The notes: generated by a model from the letters alone, not told the origin. Numbered from the stretch's first letter, positions 24,729 to 34,257 are shown. The stretch: DNA of 64,000 nucleotides from Azospirillum sp. TSH58 (GCF_003119115.1 NZ_CP022366.1:542001-606000), one strand, 5' to 3'. Translations and numbers: made by a program.

Positions 24729-27086
24729 ATGAGGATCTCGTATCGCATAGCGACGGTGGGTGGAATCCCGGTGGTCATCGCGGCGCTGATCGCGGTGTCC
24801 GCGTGGATTTTGCTGGAGCGCGCCGGCCGCTCGCGCGAGGCCGCGGTCCTGGCCGGCACCGTCTACCGCGAGATGATCGCCGCCACCGCGGCCCGCAACG
24901 ACTTCATCCACTCCACCCCCGAAGGCCGCCTGCCCCATGAGGTCACCTTCCGCCGCGCCACCCACGGCGCGGGGGAGGCTCTGGAGGCGCTGGGAGGGCT
25001 GGCGGCTCAGGGCATCCAGGCCGACGCCGTGGAAACCGCCCGCCGCGCGTCCGACCGTCACGCCGCCCGGCTGGAGGAGCTGGTCGACGCCATCGCCTTC
25101 AGCGACGCCCGCGCCCGCGGCATGGCGGAGCAGGAGGCGCGACTGCTCGCCCTGGCCGAACAGGCGCGTCAGCGGCAGCACGCCACCAACGCGGCGCTCG
25201 TCGCCTCCCTGGCCGACACCGACCGGCGGATGCGCGACGGCCGCGTCCTTGTCGACGGCCTGCACGCTCTGCGGGAAGCGGTGCTGAACGCCCGGCTGGC
25301 GGCCAAGGACGAAACAGGCATCGCCGGCTTGTCCGATCCGCTGCCCAATCCGCTGCCCGATCCGCTGTTGCGCTCCGATGACTTGTCCCTGCGGCTGGAC
25401 CGGGTGGGGCGAGCCGCCGACCGGCTTGCCGCATTGCTCTCCGCCGACACCGTTCAGGGAACGGCCCTGGCCGCACTGACGCGGTTGCGGGCCGAACGGC
25501 TGGACCGGGACACGCTTCCGGATCTGGCGTCCCGCTATGATGCGTTCGTCGAGCGGGTGCTGAAAGCCGCCGACACCGGCTACAGCGCCTCTCAGGCCGA
25601 GGTGGCGGAGCTTCTGCGCCACACCGTGTCGGCCCACGCCATGGAGCAGGAGACCCAGACGCTGGCCATGACCGCCCTGACGCTCAGCGGACGGACCCTG
25701 AGAGCGCTGGAGCGGCGCGATCCCCGCAGCCTGCGCGACGTCGCAACCGACAGCGGGCGGCTGCTCGACCGGGTGGCCGGGCTGCCCATCTCCCCGCTGA
25801 TCCAGGACGAGATGCTGGCCGCCCTCACCGCGTGGCGCGATGGGCTGGAGCGCGCCACCGACGGGCTGGCCCGCCAGAACGGCGCCATCGCCGCCATGGA
25901 CATGGACGCGGCCGCGGTGATGAACACCGCCCGCCGCCTGAACGACCTGTTCCAGGACAGCGCGGTGCGCAGCGCCGGCCTGCTGCGCTCCACCCTGCTC
26001 ATCGGGGCGACCATCGGCCTGCTGTTCGCCGCCGGAGCCGCGCTCCTGGTGGCCGGCGGCATCACGCGGCCCCTGCGCCGTCTCCAGGGCGCCACCCGGC
26101 GGCTGGCCCGCGACCCGCGCGACGGGCGGGTGACCGACCTGGAGCGGCGGGACGAGCTGGGCGACATGGCCCGCGCCGTCCATCACTTCGCCGCCGAGAT
26201 CAACCGCCGCGAGGATGATCTGCGCCGCGCCAAGGAGCAGGCCGATGCGACCCTGGCGGAGCTGCGGCGGACCCAGGCCCATCTGGTGCAGGCGGAGAAG
26301 CTGGCCGCGCTGGGGCAGGTGGTGGCCGGGGTGGCGCACGAGATCAACACGCCGCTCGGCATCACGCTCACCACCTCCACGCTGATCCGCGAGAAGGTGC
26401 CGAAGATGAAGCACCTTCTCGAGTCCGGCCAGTTGCGCCGCCGCGAGCTGGAGCGTTTTCTGACCGACATGGGCGACGTGTCCGACCTGCTGGTCAACAA
26501 CACCGTCCGTGCGGCGGAGCTGGTCCAGCGCTTCAAGGAGCTGGCGGTCGACCCGGCGGTCGAGAAGCGCGGCCGCTTCGACCTCCGCCTCTGTCTGATG
26601 CAGGCGGTCGAGGCGCTGGAGCCCTTCTGGGGATCGCCGGAGCATCGGATCATCGTGGACTGCCCGCCGGGGCTGGTGGTGGATGGCTATCCGCAGGCGG
26701 TCGCGCAGATCGTCTCGCATCTGCTGCTGAACGCGGTCAGCCACGGCTTCGCGGGCGACGGGACTGCGGAGGCGGAAGGGGGCGCGGAGGGCGGGCGGCG
26801 CGGCACCGTGACGGTTCACGCCCGCAAGGCGGCAGCGGAGGTCGTCGAGCTGGTCGTCGCCGACGATGGGCGAGGCATCCCGGCGGAGCTGCGGGCGCGG
26901 ATCTTCGATCCCTTCTTCACCACGCGCCGCGATCGGGGCCACGCCGGGCTCGGCCTGCACATCGTCCACAACGCGGTCAGCCAGCTCGGCGGCACGATCG
27001 CCCTGGAGGATGGAGAGGAGAGGACGGGCGGGGCCCGCTTCGTCATCCGTCTGCCTCCGGCCGCGCGGGAGACGAACGGCGCCTGA
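24729..27086 (+). CDS. Membrane sensor histidine kinase with long periplasmic sensor
   Basis: A 785-residue kinase. A transmembrane segment at about 8-28 and a second near 415-437 enclose a periplasmic, alanine/arginine-rich helical sensor of nearly 390 residues. A HAMP domain follows (about 440-490; RPLRRLQGATRRLARDPRDG), then a coiled coil and the kinase core with His537 in VVAGVAHEINTPLG, N-box HLLLNAVSHGF, and G-boxes VADDGRGIP and HAGLGLHIVHN. I chose ATG 24729 because GGAG at 24721 is too close to the GTG at 24726. No response regulator gene is adjacent, so its partner is unknown. The sensor contains a small proline repeat (DPLPNPLPDPLL). Confidence 0.93.
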   Translation: MRISYRIATVGGIPVVIAALIAVSAWILLERAGRSREAAVLAGTVYREMIAATAARNDFIHSTPEGRLPHEVTFRRATHGAGEALEALGGLAAQGIQADAVETARRASDRHAARLEELVDAIAFSDARARGMAEQEARLLALAEQARQRQHATNAALVASLADTDRRMRDGRVLVDGLHALREAVLNARLAAKDETGIAGLSDPLPNPLPDPLLRSDDLSLRLDRVGRAADRLAALLSADTVQGTALAALTRLRAERLDRDTLPDLASRYDAFVERVLKAADTGYSASQAEVAELLRHTVSAHAMEQETQTLAMTALTLSGRTLRALERRDPRSLRDVATDSGRLLDRVAGLPISPLIQDEMLAALTAWRDGLERATDGLARQNGAIAAMDMDAAAVMNTARRLNDLFQDSAVRSAGLLRSTLLIGATIGLLFAAGAALLVAGGITRPLRRLQGATRRLARDPRDGRVTDLERRDELGDMARAVHHFAAEINRREDDLRRAKEQADATLAELRRTQAHLVQAEKLAALGQVVAGVAHEINTPLGITLTTSTLIREKVPKMKHLLESGQLRRRELERFLTDMGDVSDLLVNNTVRAAELVQRFKELAVDPAVEKRGRFDLRLCLMQAVEALEPFWGSPEHRIIVDCPPGLVVDGYPQAVAQIVSHLLLNAVSHGFAGDGTAEAEGGAEGGRRGTVTVHARKAAAEVVELVVADDGRGIPAELRARIFDPFFTTRRDRGHAGLGLHIVHNAVSQLGGTIALEDGEERTGGARFVIRLPPAARETNGA

Positions 27087-27190
27087 GGCGGGAGAGCGGG
27101 TATTCCGTCTCGCCAAAACTTGCGCGCCATGCCGATACCGGTTTACTGAAAAGCGAGTCCGCTTGACGGTAACAACGCTGGGTTCGGAGC

Positions 27191-28741
27191 ATGGCGACGA
27201 TCGAGGAAGCCTACGCGGTCGCCATCGAACACCATCAGGCCGGGCGCCTGGACGAGGCGGCGATCATCTACCAACGCATCCTGGACGCCGATCCGGAGCA
27301 GGCCCACGCCTCGCACCTGCTGGGCATCGTCGCCGGGCAGCGGGGCCGACCTGCCGAAGCCGTCGCGCTGATCGCCGCCGCGGTGGCGCGGGACGGGCTG
27401 AACACCGCCTTCCTCGGGAATCTGGGCGCGGCGCTGAAGGCCGCCGGCCGGTACGACGAGGCCATCCGCCATTTCGCCCGCGCCTTGGCTCTGGAGCCGG
27501 CGGCGCGCGGTGTTCCGGGCAATCTCGGCTCCGCCCTGGCCGCCGATGGCCGGATCGGCGGGGCCGTGTCCTGGCTGGGGCGCGCCGCCGCCCTCGACCC
27601 GGCGCATTTCGAGACGCTCCTGAATCTGGGCATCGCGCTGCGCGACGCGGGCCGGTTCGGCGAGGCGGAAGCGGCGCTGGAGGCTGCCAAGGCGCTGCGC
27701 CCGGACCATCCGCACCCGGTCTGCGAACTGGCGGTGCTGAAGCTGGCGCTCGGCGATTTCGAAGAGGGTTTGGCGCTTTACGAACGGCGCTGGGACTACA
27801 CCGGCCAAGCCGCGGCGGTGTCCGGCAAGCCGGTGTGGCGGGGCGAGGACATCGCCGGGAGGACCATCCTCCTCTATTACGAGCAGGGCCTGGGCGACAC
27901 CCTGCAATTCGTCCGCTATGCGCCGCTGCTGGCCGACCGCGGCGCGCGGGTGCTGCTGATCGTCCAGCCGGAGCTGCGGCGCCTGCTGGCCTCGGTGCGG
28001 GGCATCGACCGTCTGGCCACCTACGACGACGCGGCGGCGCTGCCGGACTTCGACCTGTGCTGCCCGCTGATGAGCCTGCCCTTCGCCTTCGGCACGCGCA
28101 TCGACGGGATTCCCTCCGGCGAGCCCTACATCACGCCGCCCCCCGCTCTGGTGGCGGCCTGGGCGGAGCGGCTCGGCTGGAACCGGACCGGGGAATCCGC
28201 CGGGAAACGCCCGTTGCGCGTCGGATTCGTCTGGTCGGGCAACCCACGGCGCCACGACCCCACCTCCCATGCGATGGACCGCCGCCGCAGCGTGCCCTTC
28301 GCGCTGATGGAACCGCTGCTGTCGGTGCCGGGGGTCGAGGCGGTCAGCCTCCAGGTCGGGGATGCGGCGGAGCAGGCGCGGGCGGCCGTCGCGGCGGGGC
28401 TGCTCAACGACGCCATGGCGGGCGTGACCGACTTCGCCGACAGCGCGGCCATCGCGGCGCATCTGGACCTCGTCATCACCGTGGACACGTCGGTCGCCCA
28501 CCTCGCGGCGGCGATCGGGCGCCCGGTGTGGATGCTGTCGCGCTCCGACGCCTGCTGGCGCTGGTTCCGCGGGCGCGACGACAGCCCGTGGTACCCGACG
28601 ATGCGCCTCTACCGGCAGGACTCGCCCGGCGACTGGGGGCCGGTCATGGCCCGTGTGGGCCATGACCTTGCCGCAGCCGCCGCGGAGCGGGATCAGAACT
28701 GCGCCGAGGCGCTCAGCAGGAAGGCCCGGCCCGGCTGGTAG
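27191..28741 (+). CDS. TPR protein with glycosyltransferase-9-like C-terminal domain
   Basis: A 516-residue protein. The first 200 residues contain about five tetratricopeptide repeats (for example AGRLDEAAIIYQRILDADPEQA, NLGAALKAAGRYDEAIRHF). After a linker, the C-terminal half resembles heptosyltransferase-like folds: LLYYEQGLGDTLQFVRYAPLL near 230, RVGFVWSGNP near 345, and VDTSVAHLAAAIGRPVWMLS near 435. Such proteins are common in Azospirillum and Magnetospirillum and are thought to modify proteins or polysaccharides; activity is unproven. Its last 16 codons overlap the 3-prime end of the convergent TonB receptor gene by 49 bases, which is unusual and leaves no room for a terminator. Confidence 0.88.
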   Translation: MATIEEAYAVAIEHHQAGRLDEAAIIYQRILDADPEQAHASHLLGIVAGQRGRPAEAVALIAAAVARDGLNTAFLGNLGAALKAAGRYDEAIRHFARALALEPAARGVPGNLGSALAADGRIGGAVSWLGRAAALDPAHFETLLNLGIALRDAGRFGEAEAALEAAKALRPDHPHPVCELAVLKLALGDFEEGLALYERRWDYTGQAAAVSGKPVWRGEDIAGRTILLYYEQGLGDTLQFVRYAPLLADRGARVLLIVQPELRRLLASVRGIDRLATYDDAAALPDFDLCCPLMSLPFAFGTRIDGIPSGEPYITPPPALVAAWAERLGWNRTGESAGKRPLRVGFVWSGNPRRHDPTSHAMDRRRSVPFALMEPLLSVPGVEAVSLQVGDAAEQARAAVAAGLLNDAMAGVTDFADSAAIAAHLDLVITVDTSVAHLAAAIGRPVWMLSRSDACWRWFRGRDDSPWYPTMRLYRQDSPGDWGPVMARVGHDLAAAAAERDQNCAEALSRKARPGW

Positions 28742-30993
28742 AGCGGGGTGACGGTGCCGAATTCCTGCCCGTAGGTGGCGCGGTCGGCGTAGGTCTCGTC
28801 GAAGAGGTTGCGGACGTCGAGGCGCAGCGCCAGATTGGCGTGTTCCGGCAACCGGTGCTCCACGAAAAGGTTGGCCGTCTGATAGCCCTTCAGCGGCCGC
28901 TGCCCGGCCTGCACCTTGTCGTAGTCGAGCACGAACTCCAGGTCGGCGCCCAGGGTCAGGTTCCAGGACTGGACGGTGTGGGCGCCGCCGACGGTGAAGA
29001 CCTGCCCGATCGGCGTGGCGAGGTAGGTGCCGGTGTCGGAATCCGCGGGCAGGCCGTCGATCGTCACGTCGATGTCGGCGTATTTGGCGCGGATGAAGCC
29101 GTTCGTCCAGGCGTAGCCGAGACCCAGCTCATAGCCTTCCGACCGCACGTCTCGGGCGAGGGTGGCGCTTGTGGCGGCGAAGCGCGCGGCGCGGGCGTCG
29201 TCCAGCTTGGTGCGGAAGATCCGGCCTTCCGCGGTGAAACCCTCGTAGCGGGCCTCAAGCCCGGCGGTGCTGTTGTAGGCCGTCACCGGGCGCGGACCGG
29301 CGCCGTAGTTCCAGGCCGGGTTCATGATGTAGTTCTCGGCCAGCTGGACGCCGCCCCAGCCGCGGGACACGCCGGCCTTGGCGGTCAGATAGCGCGGCAG
29401 CAGGTCGAACTCGCCCGAGAGGTTGTGGCTGAGGCCGTGGTTGGTCCATTCCCGCCCGGTCGTCCCCTCGAAGGTCTGGCGGTCGCCGCGCAGGCCGAAG
29501 GACAGGCGCAGCCGCTCCATCGGCTCCAGCCGGGCCTGCCCATACAGGCCGTTGTTGCGCGCCCGCTCGGTCGCGGTCATCGTCCGGTCCCGGTAGTTGG
29601 CGCGGTCCACGTAGAAGTCGGTGCCCGTCGTGAAAGTGCCGATCCGGAAGCCGAAGCTGTTCTCAAGCTTGCCGTTGAAGGAGCTGGTCGCCCCCTTGCC
29701 CGGGTAGCTCCCCGGCACGGTGCTGCTGCCGACCGGGCGGGTGAAGATCGGCGTCTCCACGTCGGTGCGGCCATAGGCGAGCACCAGCTTCGGATTCCAC
29801 AACTCCGTCGGCAGGGCGTCGGTGTAGGTGAAGACCATGTTCTGGCGGTCGAGCGTGTAGTCGCGCACGCGCGGCTCCCAGGCCGGGCGCCCGGCCAGCG
29901 ACCCGATGTTCGCGCGGAAGGGCCGCGGCGCGTCGTCGTAGACCCGCTCGTAGCTGGCCTGGAAGCGGTGGCCGCTCTCCGTCTGCACCGCCGCCTTGCC
30001 GAGGCCGCTGACCACGTCCGTCTCGGTGCCGTCCACCGTGCGCCCGTTGCCCGCCGTGTATTTGCCGCCCTTGCCGTAGGTCACGGTGCCCAGCGCCTCC
30101 AGCCCCTGGTGGCGTCCGAAGCCGGCGAGGTTGGTGGTCAGGCCGGAGCCGTTCGTGTTGAAGGTGGTCTTGCCGAAGGCGCCGACGCCGTCGCTCGCCA
30201 GGAAGTCGCTGGCGTCCTTCGTCTCATAGGCGATGGAGCCGGCCAGCGCGCCCGGCCCGGCGTCGGCGGGGGCGACGCCGGCGTCCACCCGCGCCACCTT
30301 GAGCAGCGCCGGGTCGATCAGCGTGGTGCCGTTGTGGTGGAACACCTTGTTGTTCTGGCGGCTGCCGTCGATGGTGACCGCCAGATTGGTCTCCTCGACG
30401 CCGTTCACATAGACCTTCTGCGACATCGGCACGGAACTGCCCACGCGGATCGTCGGCTCGCCGGAGAAGACGTCGCGGAGGTCGCTGGGATTCTTGCGCT
30501 CCAGATCCTCCCTGGTGATGGTGACGGTGCCGCTTCCGCTGCCGGCGCCGGTCGAGGCGGTGACCGACACCGGCGCCAGCATCGTGACGTCGCCGGTCGG
30601 GGCCGGAACCAGAGTCGCGGAGCCGGTGCCGCTCATGCGGTAGCCGACGCCCGTCCCGGACAGCAGCGTGTCGAGCGCCTGGGCGGGCGTCATGCTGCCC
30701 GACACCGGGCGGGAGCTGCGCCCGGCGGCCAGATCGGCGGAGTAGCCGATCTGCCAGCCGGTCTGGCGCGCGAAGGCGTCGAGCGCCGCCGGCAGGGGCT
30801 GCGCCGGCAGCGCGAACGCCATCGTCTGCACGGCGCTCGCGGCGGACGCGGGCTGCTGGGCCAGGGACGGGGAGGGGAGGGCCAGGACACCGCCGAGCGC
30901 GGTGGTCGCCATCAGGGCCATGACCAGATGCCGGGCGGCGGTTCCCCGCGCGCATTCCACGAACTTGCCTGTCGAAACCGTCCGGCCTTCCAT
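28693..30993 (-). CDS. TonB-dependent outer-membrane receptor with STN signalling domain
   Basis: A 766-residue receptor. After a signal peptide ending near PSLAQ, residues about 58-110 form an STN (secretin/TonB short N-terminus) domain (FALPAQPLPAALDAFARQTG), which signals to FecR. The plug follows, with KVYVNGVEETNLAVTIDG and the heme-receptor-like block QNNKVFHHNGTTLIDPALLK plus AGPGALAGSIAYETKDASD. A beta barrel ends in the required aromatic residue (SASAQF). The plug resembles heme/hemoglobin receptors, but a ferric-siderophore ligand is not excluded. It is 142 bases after fecR on the minus strand, forming with fecI a surface-signalling set under a Fur-type promoter. Confidence 0.92.
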   Translation of the reverse strand: MEGRTVSTGKFVECARGTAARHLVMALMATTALGGVLALPSPSLAQQPASAASAVQTMAFALPAQPLPAALDAFARQTGWQIGYSADLAAGRSSRPVSGSMTPAQALDTLLSGTGVGYRMSGTGSATLVPAPTGDVTMLAPVSVTASTGAGSGSGTVTITREDLERKNPSDLRDVFSGEPTIRVGSSVPMSQKVYVNGVEETNLAVTIDGSRQNNKVFHHNGTTLIDPALLKVARVDAGVAPADAGPGALAGSIAYETKDASDFLASDGVGAFGKTTFNTNGSGLTTNLAGFGRHQGLEALGTVTYGKGGKYTAGNGRTVDGTETDVVSGLGKAAVQTESGHRFQASYERVYDDAPRPFRANIGSLAGRPAWEPRVRDYTLDRQNMVFTYTDALPTELWNPKLVLAYGRTDVETPIFTRPVGSSTVPGSYPGKGATSSFNGKLENSFGFRIGTFTTGTDFYVDRANYRDRTMTATERARNNGLYGQARLEPMERLRLSFGLRGDRQTFEGTTGREWTNHGLSHNLSGEFDLLPRYLTAKAGVSRGWGGVQLAENYIMNPAWNYGAGPRPVTAYNSTAGLEARYEGFTAEGRIFRTKLDDARAARFAATSATLARDVRSEGYELGLGYAWTNGFIRAKYADIDVTIDGLPADSDTGTYLATPIGQVFTVGGAHTVQSWNLTLGADLEFVLDYDKVQAGQRPLKGYQTANLFVEHRLPEHANLALRLDVRNLFDETYADRATYGQEFGTVTPLYQPGRAFLLSASAQF

Positions 30994-31135
30994 TCCTCAC
31001 AACTCCCGTCTGCGCTGGTGGCGGGGGCGTGATGACCGGTGTATGGACCGCGCCCCTCTTTTCGGCAGACGCACGGAGCCGCGCCGTCTCACAAAAAAAG
31101 TCCTGAAAATTGGATAAAGCCGATCGAAGCGGGAT

Positions 31136-32170
31136 TTACCGGAGCAGGATGATTCCGGCGGGAAGCTCGGTCACGCGGGCTCCCACAACGCCGGCCAGCG
31201 AGCGGATCGCCGCGGCGGGATCGTCCAACCGGTAGTTTCCGCTGACCCTTGCGCCGGCCAGACGGTCGCCGATCAGGATGACCGGCGCGTCATGGTAGCG
31301 CCGGATGGTGTCGACGACCGCGGCGAAGGGCTGGTCGTGGAACACATACCGCCCATCCTTCCAGGCCAGGGCGACTGCCGGATCGGGGCGGCCGGGCGCT
31401 GAGAGACCGTCCGCGGTGGCCGTCACCCCGTCACCCGGAACGAGGGTCACCGTCCGGCCCGGCGGCTCGCGCCGGCTGACCGACACCCGTCCGCGCTCCA
31501 GGAAGACGGTGTCCCGGCCGCCGTCCGACTGCACGGTGAAGGCGGTCCCGGTCACCTCCACCGCGCTGAAGCCGGCGGTGACGCGGAAGGGGCGGGCAGG
31601 GTCGCTGACCACGTCGAAGTAGGCCTGCCCCCGCAACAGCCGGACGTGGCGCCGGCCTTCGGCGAAATCGAGCGCGACCGCTGAATCGGTGTCCAGGATC
31701 AGCCGCGACCGGTCGGGCAGGGCGATCTCCCGCCGCTCCCCGGTGGCGGTGCGGTGGTCGGCGGTCAGGCGGAGCGTCAGCATGGGTTGAAGATGAACGC
31801 CGATGGCCAGCAGCAGCGCGGCGGCCGCCAGCGAGGCCCGCCACCCGCCACCCCGCCATAACCGCTGCGCCGCCGCGGGACGGGAACCGGCTGTCCGGCT
31901 GGAGGGGGAGGCGGGAGGAAGGGGCGTCTGCGGCTGGTGGGCGAGCGTCGCCGCCTGCAACTCGGGCATGGCCCCAAGCGCCGACAGACGGTCGAACGCC
32001 GCGGCGTGGCGCGGGTCGCTGTTTCGCCAAGCCAGATAGGCGGCGTGGGTGTCCGGGTTCGCAGGCGCGTCGAGGAGCGTCACGAACCAGGCGAGCGCCT
32101 CGTCCATGATCGGGTCCGCATGCCGATAGGCCCCGGCATCCTGTCGACCGTCTGCCTTGTCCTGCTCCAC
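31136..32170 (-). CDS. fecR: FecR-family anti-sigma/signal-transfer protein
   Basis: A 344-residue inner-membrane protein. N-terminal residues 20-75 are the cytoplasmic FecR anti-sigma part with the conserved WRNSDPRHAAAFDRL. A transmembrane segment lies near 108-128 (ASLAAAALLLAIGVH). The periplasmic FecR core follows with GERREIALPDRSRLILDTDSA and VEVTGTAFTVQ, then an STN-like C-terminal segment that contacts the receptor. The GTG start at 32170 has GGAAAG upstream; an ATG at 32107 is an alternative. It transmits receptor occupancy to the sigma factor encoded divergently 259 bases away. The split orientation of fecI and fecR-fecA is less common than fecIRA in one line. Confidence 0.92.
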   Translation of the reverse strand: MEQDKADGRQDAGAYRHADPIMDEALAWFVTLLDAPANPDTHAAYLAWRNSDPRHAAAFDRLSALGAMPELQAATLAHQPQTPLPPASPSSRTAGSRPAAAQRLWRGGGWRASLAAAALLLAIGVHLQPMLTLRLTADHRTATGERREIALPDRSRLILDTDSAVALDFAEGRRHVRLLRGQAYFDVVSDPARPFRVTAGFSAVEVTGTAFTVQSDGGRDTVFLERGRVSVSRREPPGRTVTLVPGDGVTATADGLSAPGRPDPAVALAWKDGRYVFHDQPFAAVVDTIRRYHDAPVILIGDRLAGARVSGNYRLDDPAAAIRSLAGVVGARVTELPAGIILLR

Positions 32171-32322
32171 GCTGGCTTTCCACTCTTCCTGTGACCGGGC
32201 TCACGTACAGTTGAGACGTTTCATCGTTCAACGGGTCACAATTCGCAAACGGAAGCCGCAAATTGCAGCCTGCGGATGGTCATCCTGCGCGCCTTCGTCG
32301 AACCGGCTTGGCATATGAAATC

Positions 32323-32352
32323 TTGACATATGAAATTGAGAATCATTATCAG
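32323..32352 (+). promoter_or_regulatory. Fur box overlapping the promoter of the fecI-type sigma gene
   Basis: GAAATTGAGAATCATTATC at 32332-32350 matches 16 of 19 positions of the consensus Fur box GATAATGATAATCATTATC. A perfect TTGACA -35 element lies at 32323-32328, and the expected -10 region (32346-32352) falls inside the box. Iron-dependent repression of the sigma gene is therefore likely; the box may also serve the divergent fecR promoter. Confidence 0.8.
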
Positions 32353-32429
32353 TTTCAGCATTGCAAGGCCGCCGATGTCGCACCGACCGCGGTGGTGCCC
32401 CCTCCGCCGCCGCGACCGACAGGCCTATC

Positions 32430-33020
32430 ATGTCCGCAAGCCTCATTGCGATCTATCTCGATCACCGCCGCTCGCTGTTCGGGTGCGCGATGAAGATCGT
32501 GCGTGATCTTCAGGTCGCCGAGGATCTGCTGCAGGAAAGCTACTTGCGGGCTTGCAAGGCCGTGGAGAAGGGGCCCATCGACAACATCGGGGCCTTCCTC
32601 CACCGGACGGTCCACAATCTCGCGCTGGACCATCTCCGACGCTGCCGGACCCAGGAACGGTTCGAGGCCGGCCCGGCGGACACCGTCGAAGCGTTGCGCA
32701 TCGCGTCGGAAACCCCTTCGGCGGAAGAGCGCCTGCTGCACCGTGAGCGGCTCTCCTGCTTCATGGACGCTCTGGACCGTTTGCCGGCCCGCGCCCGTCA
32801 GGTGTGGCTTCTGAACCGGGTCGAAGGCATGTCCTATCCCCAGATCGCCGCCCACTTGGGCGTGTCGCAGGGCACGGTGTTCAACGACATGAAGCTGGCG
32901 ATGGGCCATTTCGTGGACGCCATGGCGCGCCGCGACCGCGCCGAGCCAACCGCAAGCCGGTCCGACGGACCGTCCTGGCCGTGGAGCGTTCTCCCGAATG
33001 ACCGGAAGGGGGGAGCCTGA
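32430..33020 (+). CDS. fecI: ECF sigma factor, FecI-like
   Basis: A 196-residue extracytoplasmic-function sigma factor. Region 2 is seen at residues 10-80 (DLQVAEDLLQESYLRACKA, LHRTVHNLALDHLRR), and region 4 at about 110-165 (LDRLPARARQVWLLNRVEGMSYPQIAAHLGVSQGTVFND). The ATG at 32430 gives the standard length; the upstream reading frame is in the promoter. The 30-residue tail is polar. It would direct RNA polymerase to the fecR-receptor promoter when the receptor is loaded with ligand. A Fur box covers its own promoter. Confidence 0.94.
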   Translation: MSASLIAIYLDHRRSLFGCAMKIVRDLQVAEDLLQESYLRACKAVEKGPIDNIGAFLHRTVHNLALDHLRRCRTQERFEAGPADTVEALRIASETPSAEERLLHRERLSCFMDALDRLPARARQVWLLNRVEGMSYPQIAAHLGVSQGTVFNDMKLAMGHFVDAMARRDRAEPTASRSDGPSWPWSVLPNDRKGGA

Positions 33021-33117
33021 CCCCGCGAGTCGGCGAGCAGATGCACCGTTGCGGTGTTTGGTGTCTGTCATGATGTGTTCGGTTGGGATGGCGCATATAA
33101 ATCCCATAAGGTGTCTT

Positions 33118-33216
33118 ATGGAAAATATCTTGAGTGAGATTTACGGTGCCGCATCCCTTGTCAGATCTGCGACACTCAGTGAGTTCCGGCTCTGGGATTC
33201 CGCAAACGACGGCTAA
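33118..33216 (+). CDS. Possible small ORF of 32 codons
   Basis: An ATG with AAGGTG six bases upstream opens a 32-residue reading frame (MENILSEIYGAASLVRSATL then SEFRLWDSANDG). It lies in the lower-GC segment after fecI. No family is recognised, and such short frames occur by chance; only spacing of the ribosome site and the tidy N-terminus support it. Confidence 0.2.
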   Translation: MENILSEIYGAASLVRSATLSEFRLWDSANDG

Positions 33217-33231
33217 GGTATATCCAATCAG

Positions 33232-33900
33232 CTATCGGAAAGACTGTCGGCACCCTTCGAGCCAAACGTCACCATGCCCTTCGGGAACACACGCTCCTGC
33301 CGCCAAACGTGCAATCCGCCTGACACGTTCGTCGAGCGCAGCATCATCTGCACGAAGCTTGAAGGATGCTGGTGAGATAAGAACGGCTGCCAATCGAGCA
33401 AATTCCGTACGGCTTAACTCAGCCGGCGGCCGCCCATAGATTGCTTCACTTGCCTTATGGAAGCCAGTCACCCAGCCTTCCGGACCTTCACCCATTTCCA
33501 GTGTATCGAGCCAAAGGGCAAGGATCTGATCCTTGGAGAGTCGGCTTTCCAGCCCCATCGCGTACCCGGTCTGTCGTATCTTCCCGACACCCGGTTGGAA
33601 TTTTTCGAAAGCAAGGCGCTTGGAAGCCGATTGCGTGATCGTCGTCGCTCCAGCGCCGGGGGTCGAAAAATCCACTCCGGCGTGATCGACGAAATTTGGG
33701 TCTTCAACTTTCAGCAACATCGCCAGATGGTCCGTGCCGAGCGAATCTCCTCCTAAACCCTGAGCGATCAGATCGTCTGCACGCTGACGTAATTGTGGAG
33801 CATCCGATAGAGCGTCCCAGTATCCTTTCCCACCGTAAGTAAGGGCCGCGACGACAAGCGAAACAACAAGAAGACTTGCGAGCTTGAAAAATCGTCTCAT
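33232..33900 (-). CDS. Monofunctional GT51 peptidoglycan transglycosylase (MtgA-like)
   Basis: A 222-residue inner-membrane protein with an N-terminal anchor (about residues 5-22) and a GT51 domain. The catalytic-glutamate motif VEDPNFVDHAGVD, the ATTITQSASKRL block (family GGSTITQQLAKNL) and GLESRLSKDQILALWLDTLEMG are readable, so it should polymerise glycan strands from lipid II. The motifs deviate from the consensus, and the protein is slightly short. The ATG at 33900 is favoured; in-frame starts up to 33975 would lengthen a polar N-terminus. GC content is only about 50-60 %, unlike the neighbours, and no cell-wall gene is adjacent, suggesting acquisition by transfer. Confidence 0.8.
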   Translation of the reverse strand: MRRFFKLASLLVVSLVVAALTYGGKGYWDALSDAPQLRQRADDLIAQGLGGDSLGTDHLAMLLKVEDPNFVDHAGVDFSTPGAGATTITQSASKRLAFEKFQPGVGKIRQTGYAMGLESRLSKDQILALWLDTLEMGEGPEGWVTGFHKASEAIYGRPPAELSRTEFARLAAVLISPASFKLRADDAALDERVRRIARLAAGACVPEGHGDVWLEGCRQSFR

Positions 33901-34257
33901 GGGGCGTTCCCCAAGGCGTGATGTATGAGCCGAAGCATTCATCTGGTCTCCCGCTGGTCTGGCCAAGCTGGTCATTCGGACAAGGTGGGCGGCATGATTG
34001 CGGTATTATTGCCGGGCGGGGCGATGGTTTCCAGCGTCATGCAGCACGCTCGCTGGACGGCCCATCCGTCATCATGGTCGCCCGCGACGGCAATGGTTGG
34101 AGCGCCCATGGGATCACGGTGAACGGCAATGCCGCCGCCCTGCAGGAAAATTCGGCACCGGGAACACGCAGGCCGTGTCCAGCCCCCACACCCGTGACTA
34201 TGTGATCACCTGGTAACCCCTCCGCTGCGCGGATGAGGCTGTCTGAGTGGGCAGGCA
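33901..34257 (+). pseudogene. Low-GC spacer with possible coding debris
   Basis: No intact gene is seen over this 357-base stretch. Two plus-strand frames look protein-like in short pieces: GPSVIMVARDGNGWSAHGI around 34063-34120, and TRDYVITW before a stop near 34216, in different frames. This suggests a gene end broken by frameshifts, perhaps from a secreted repeat protein, but no family can be named. Composition resembles the adjacent transglycosylase rather than cysE. Confidence 0.3.

Noticed and set aside
33925-34216. Intact small genes in the spacer before cysE
   Set aside because: Several overlapping short frames exist, none with a ribosome site and consistent protein character; broken debris is a better reading.
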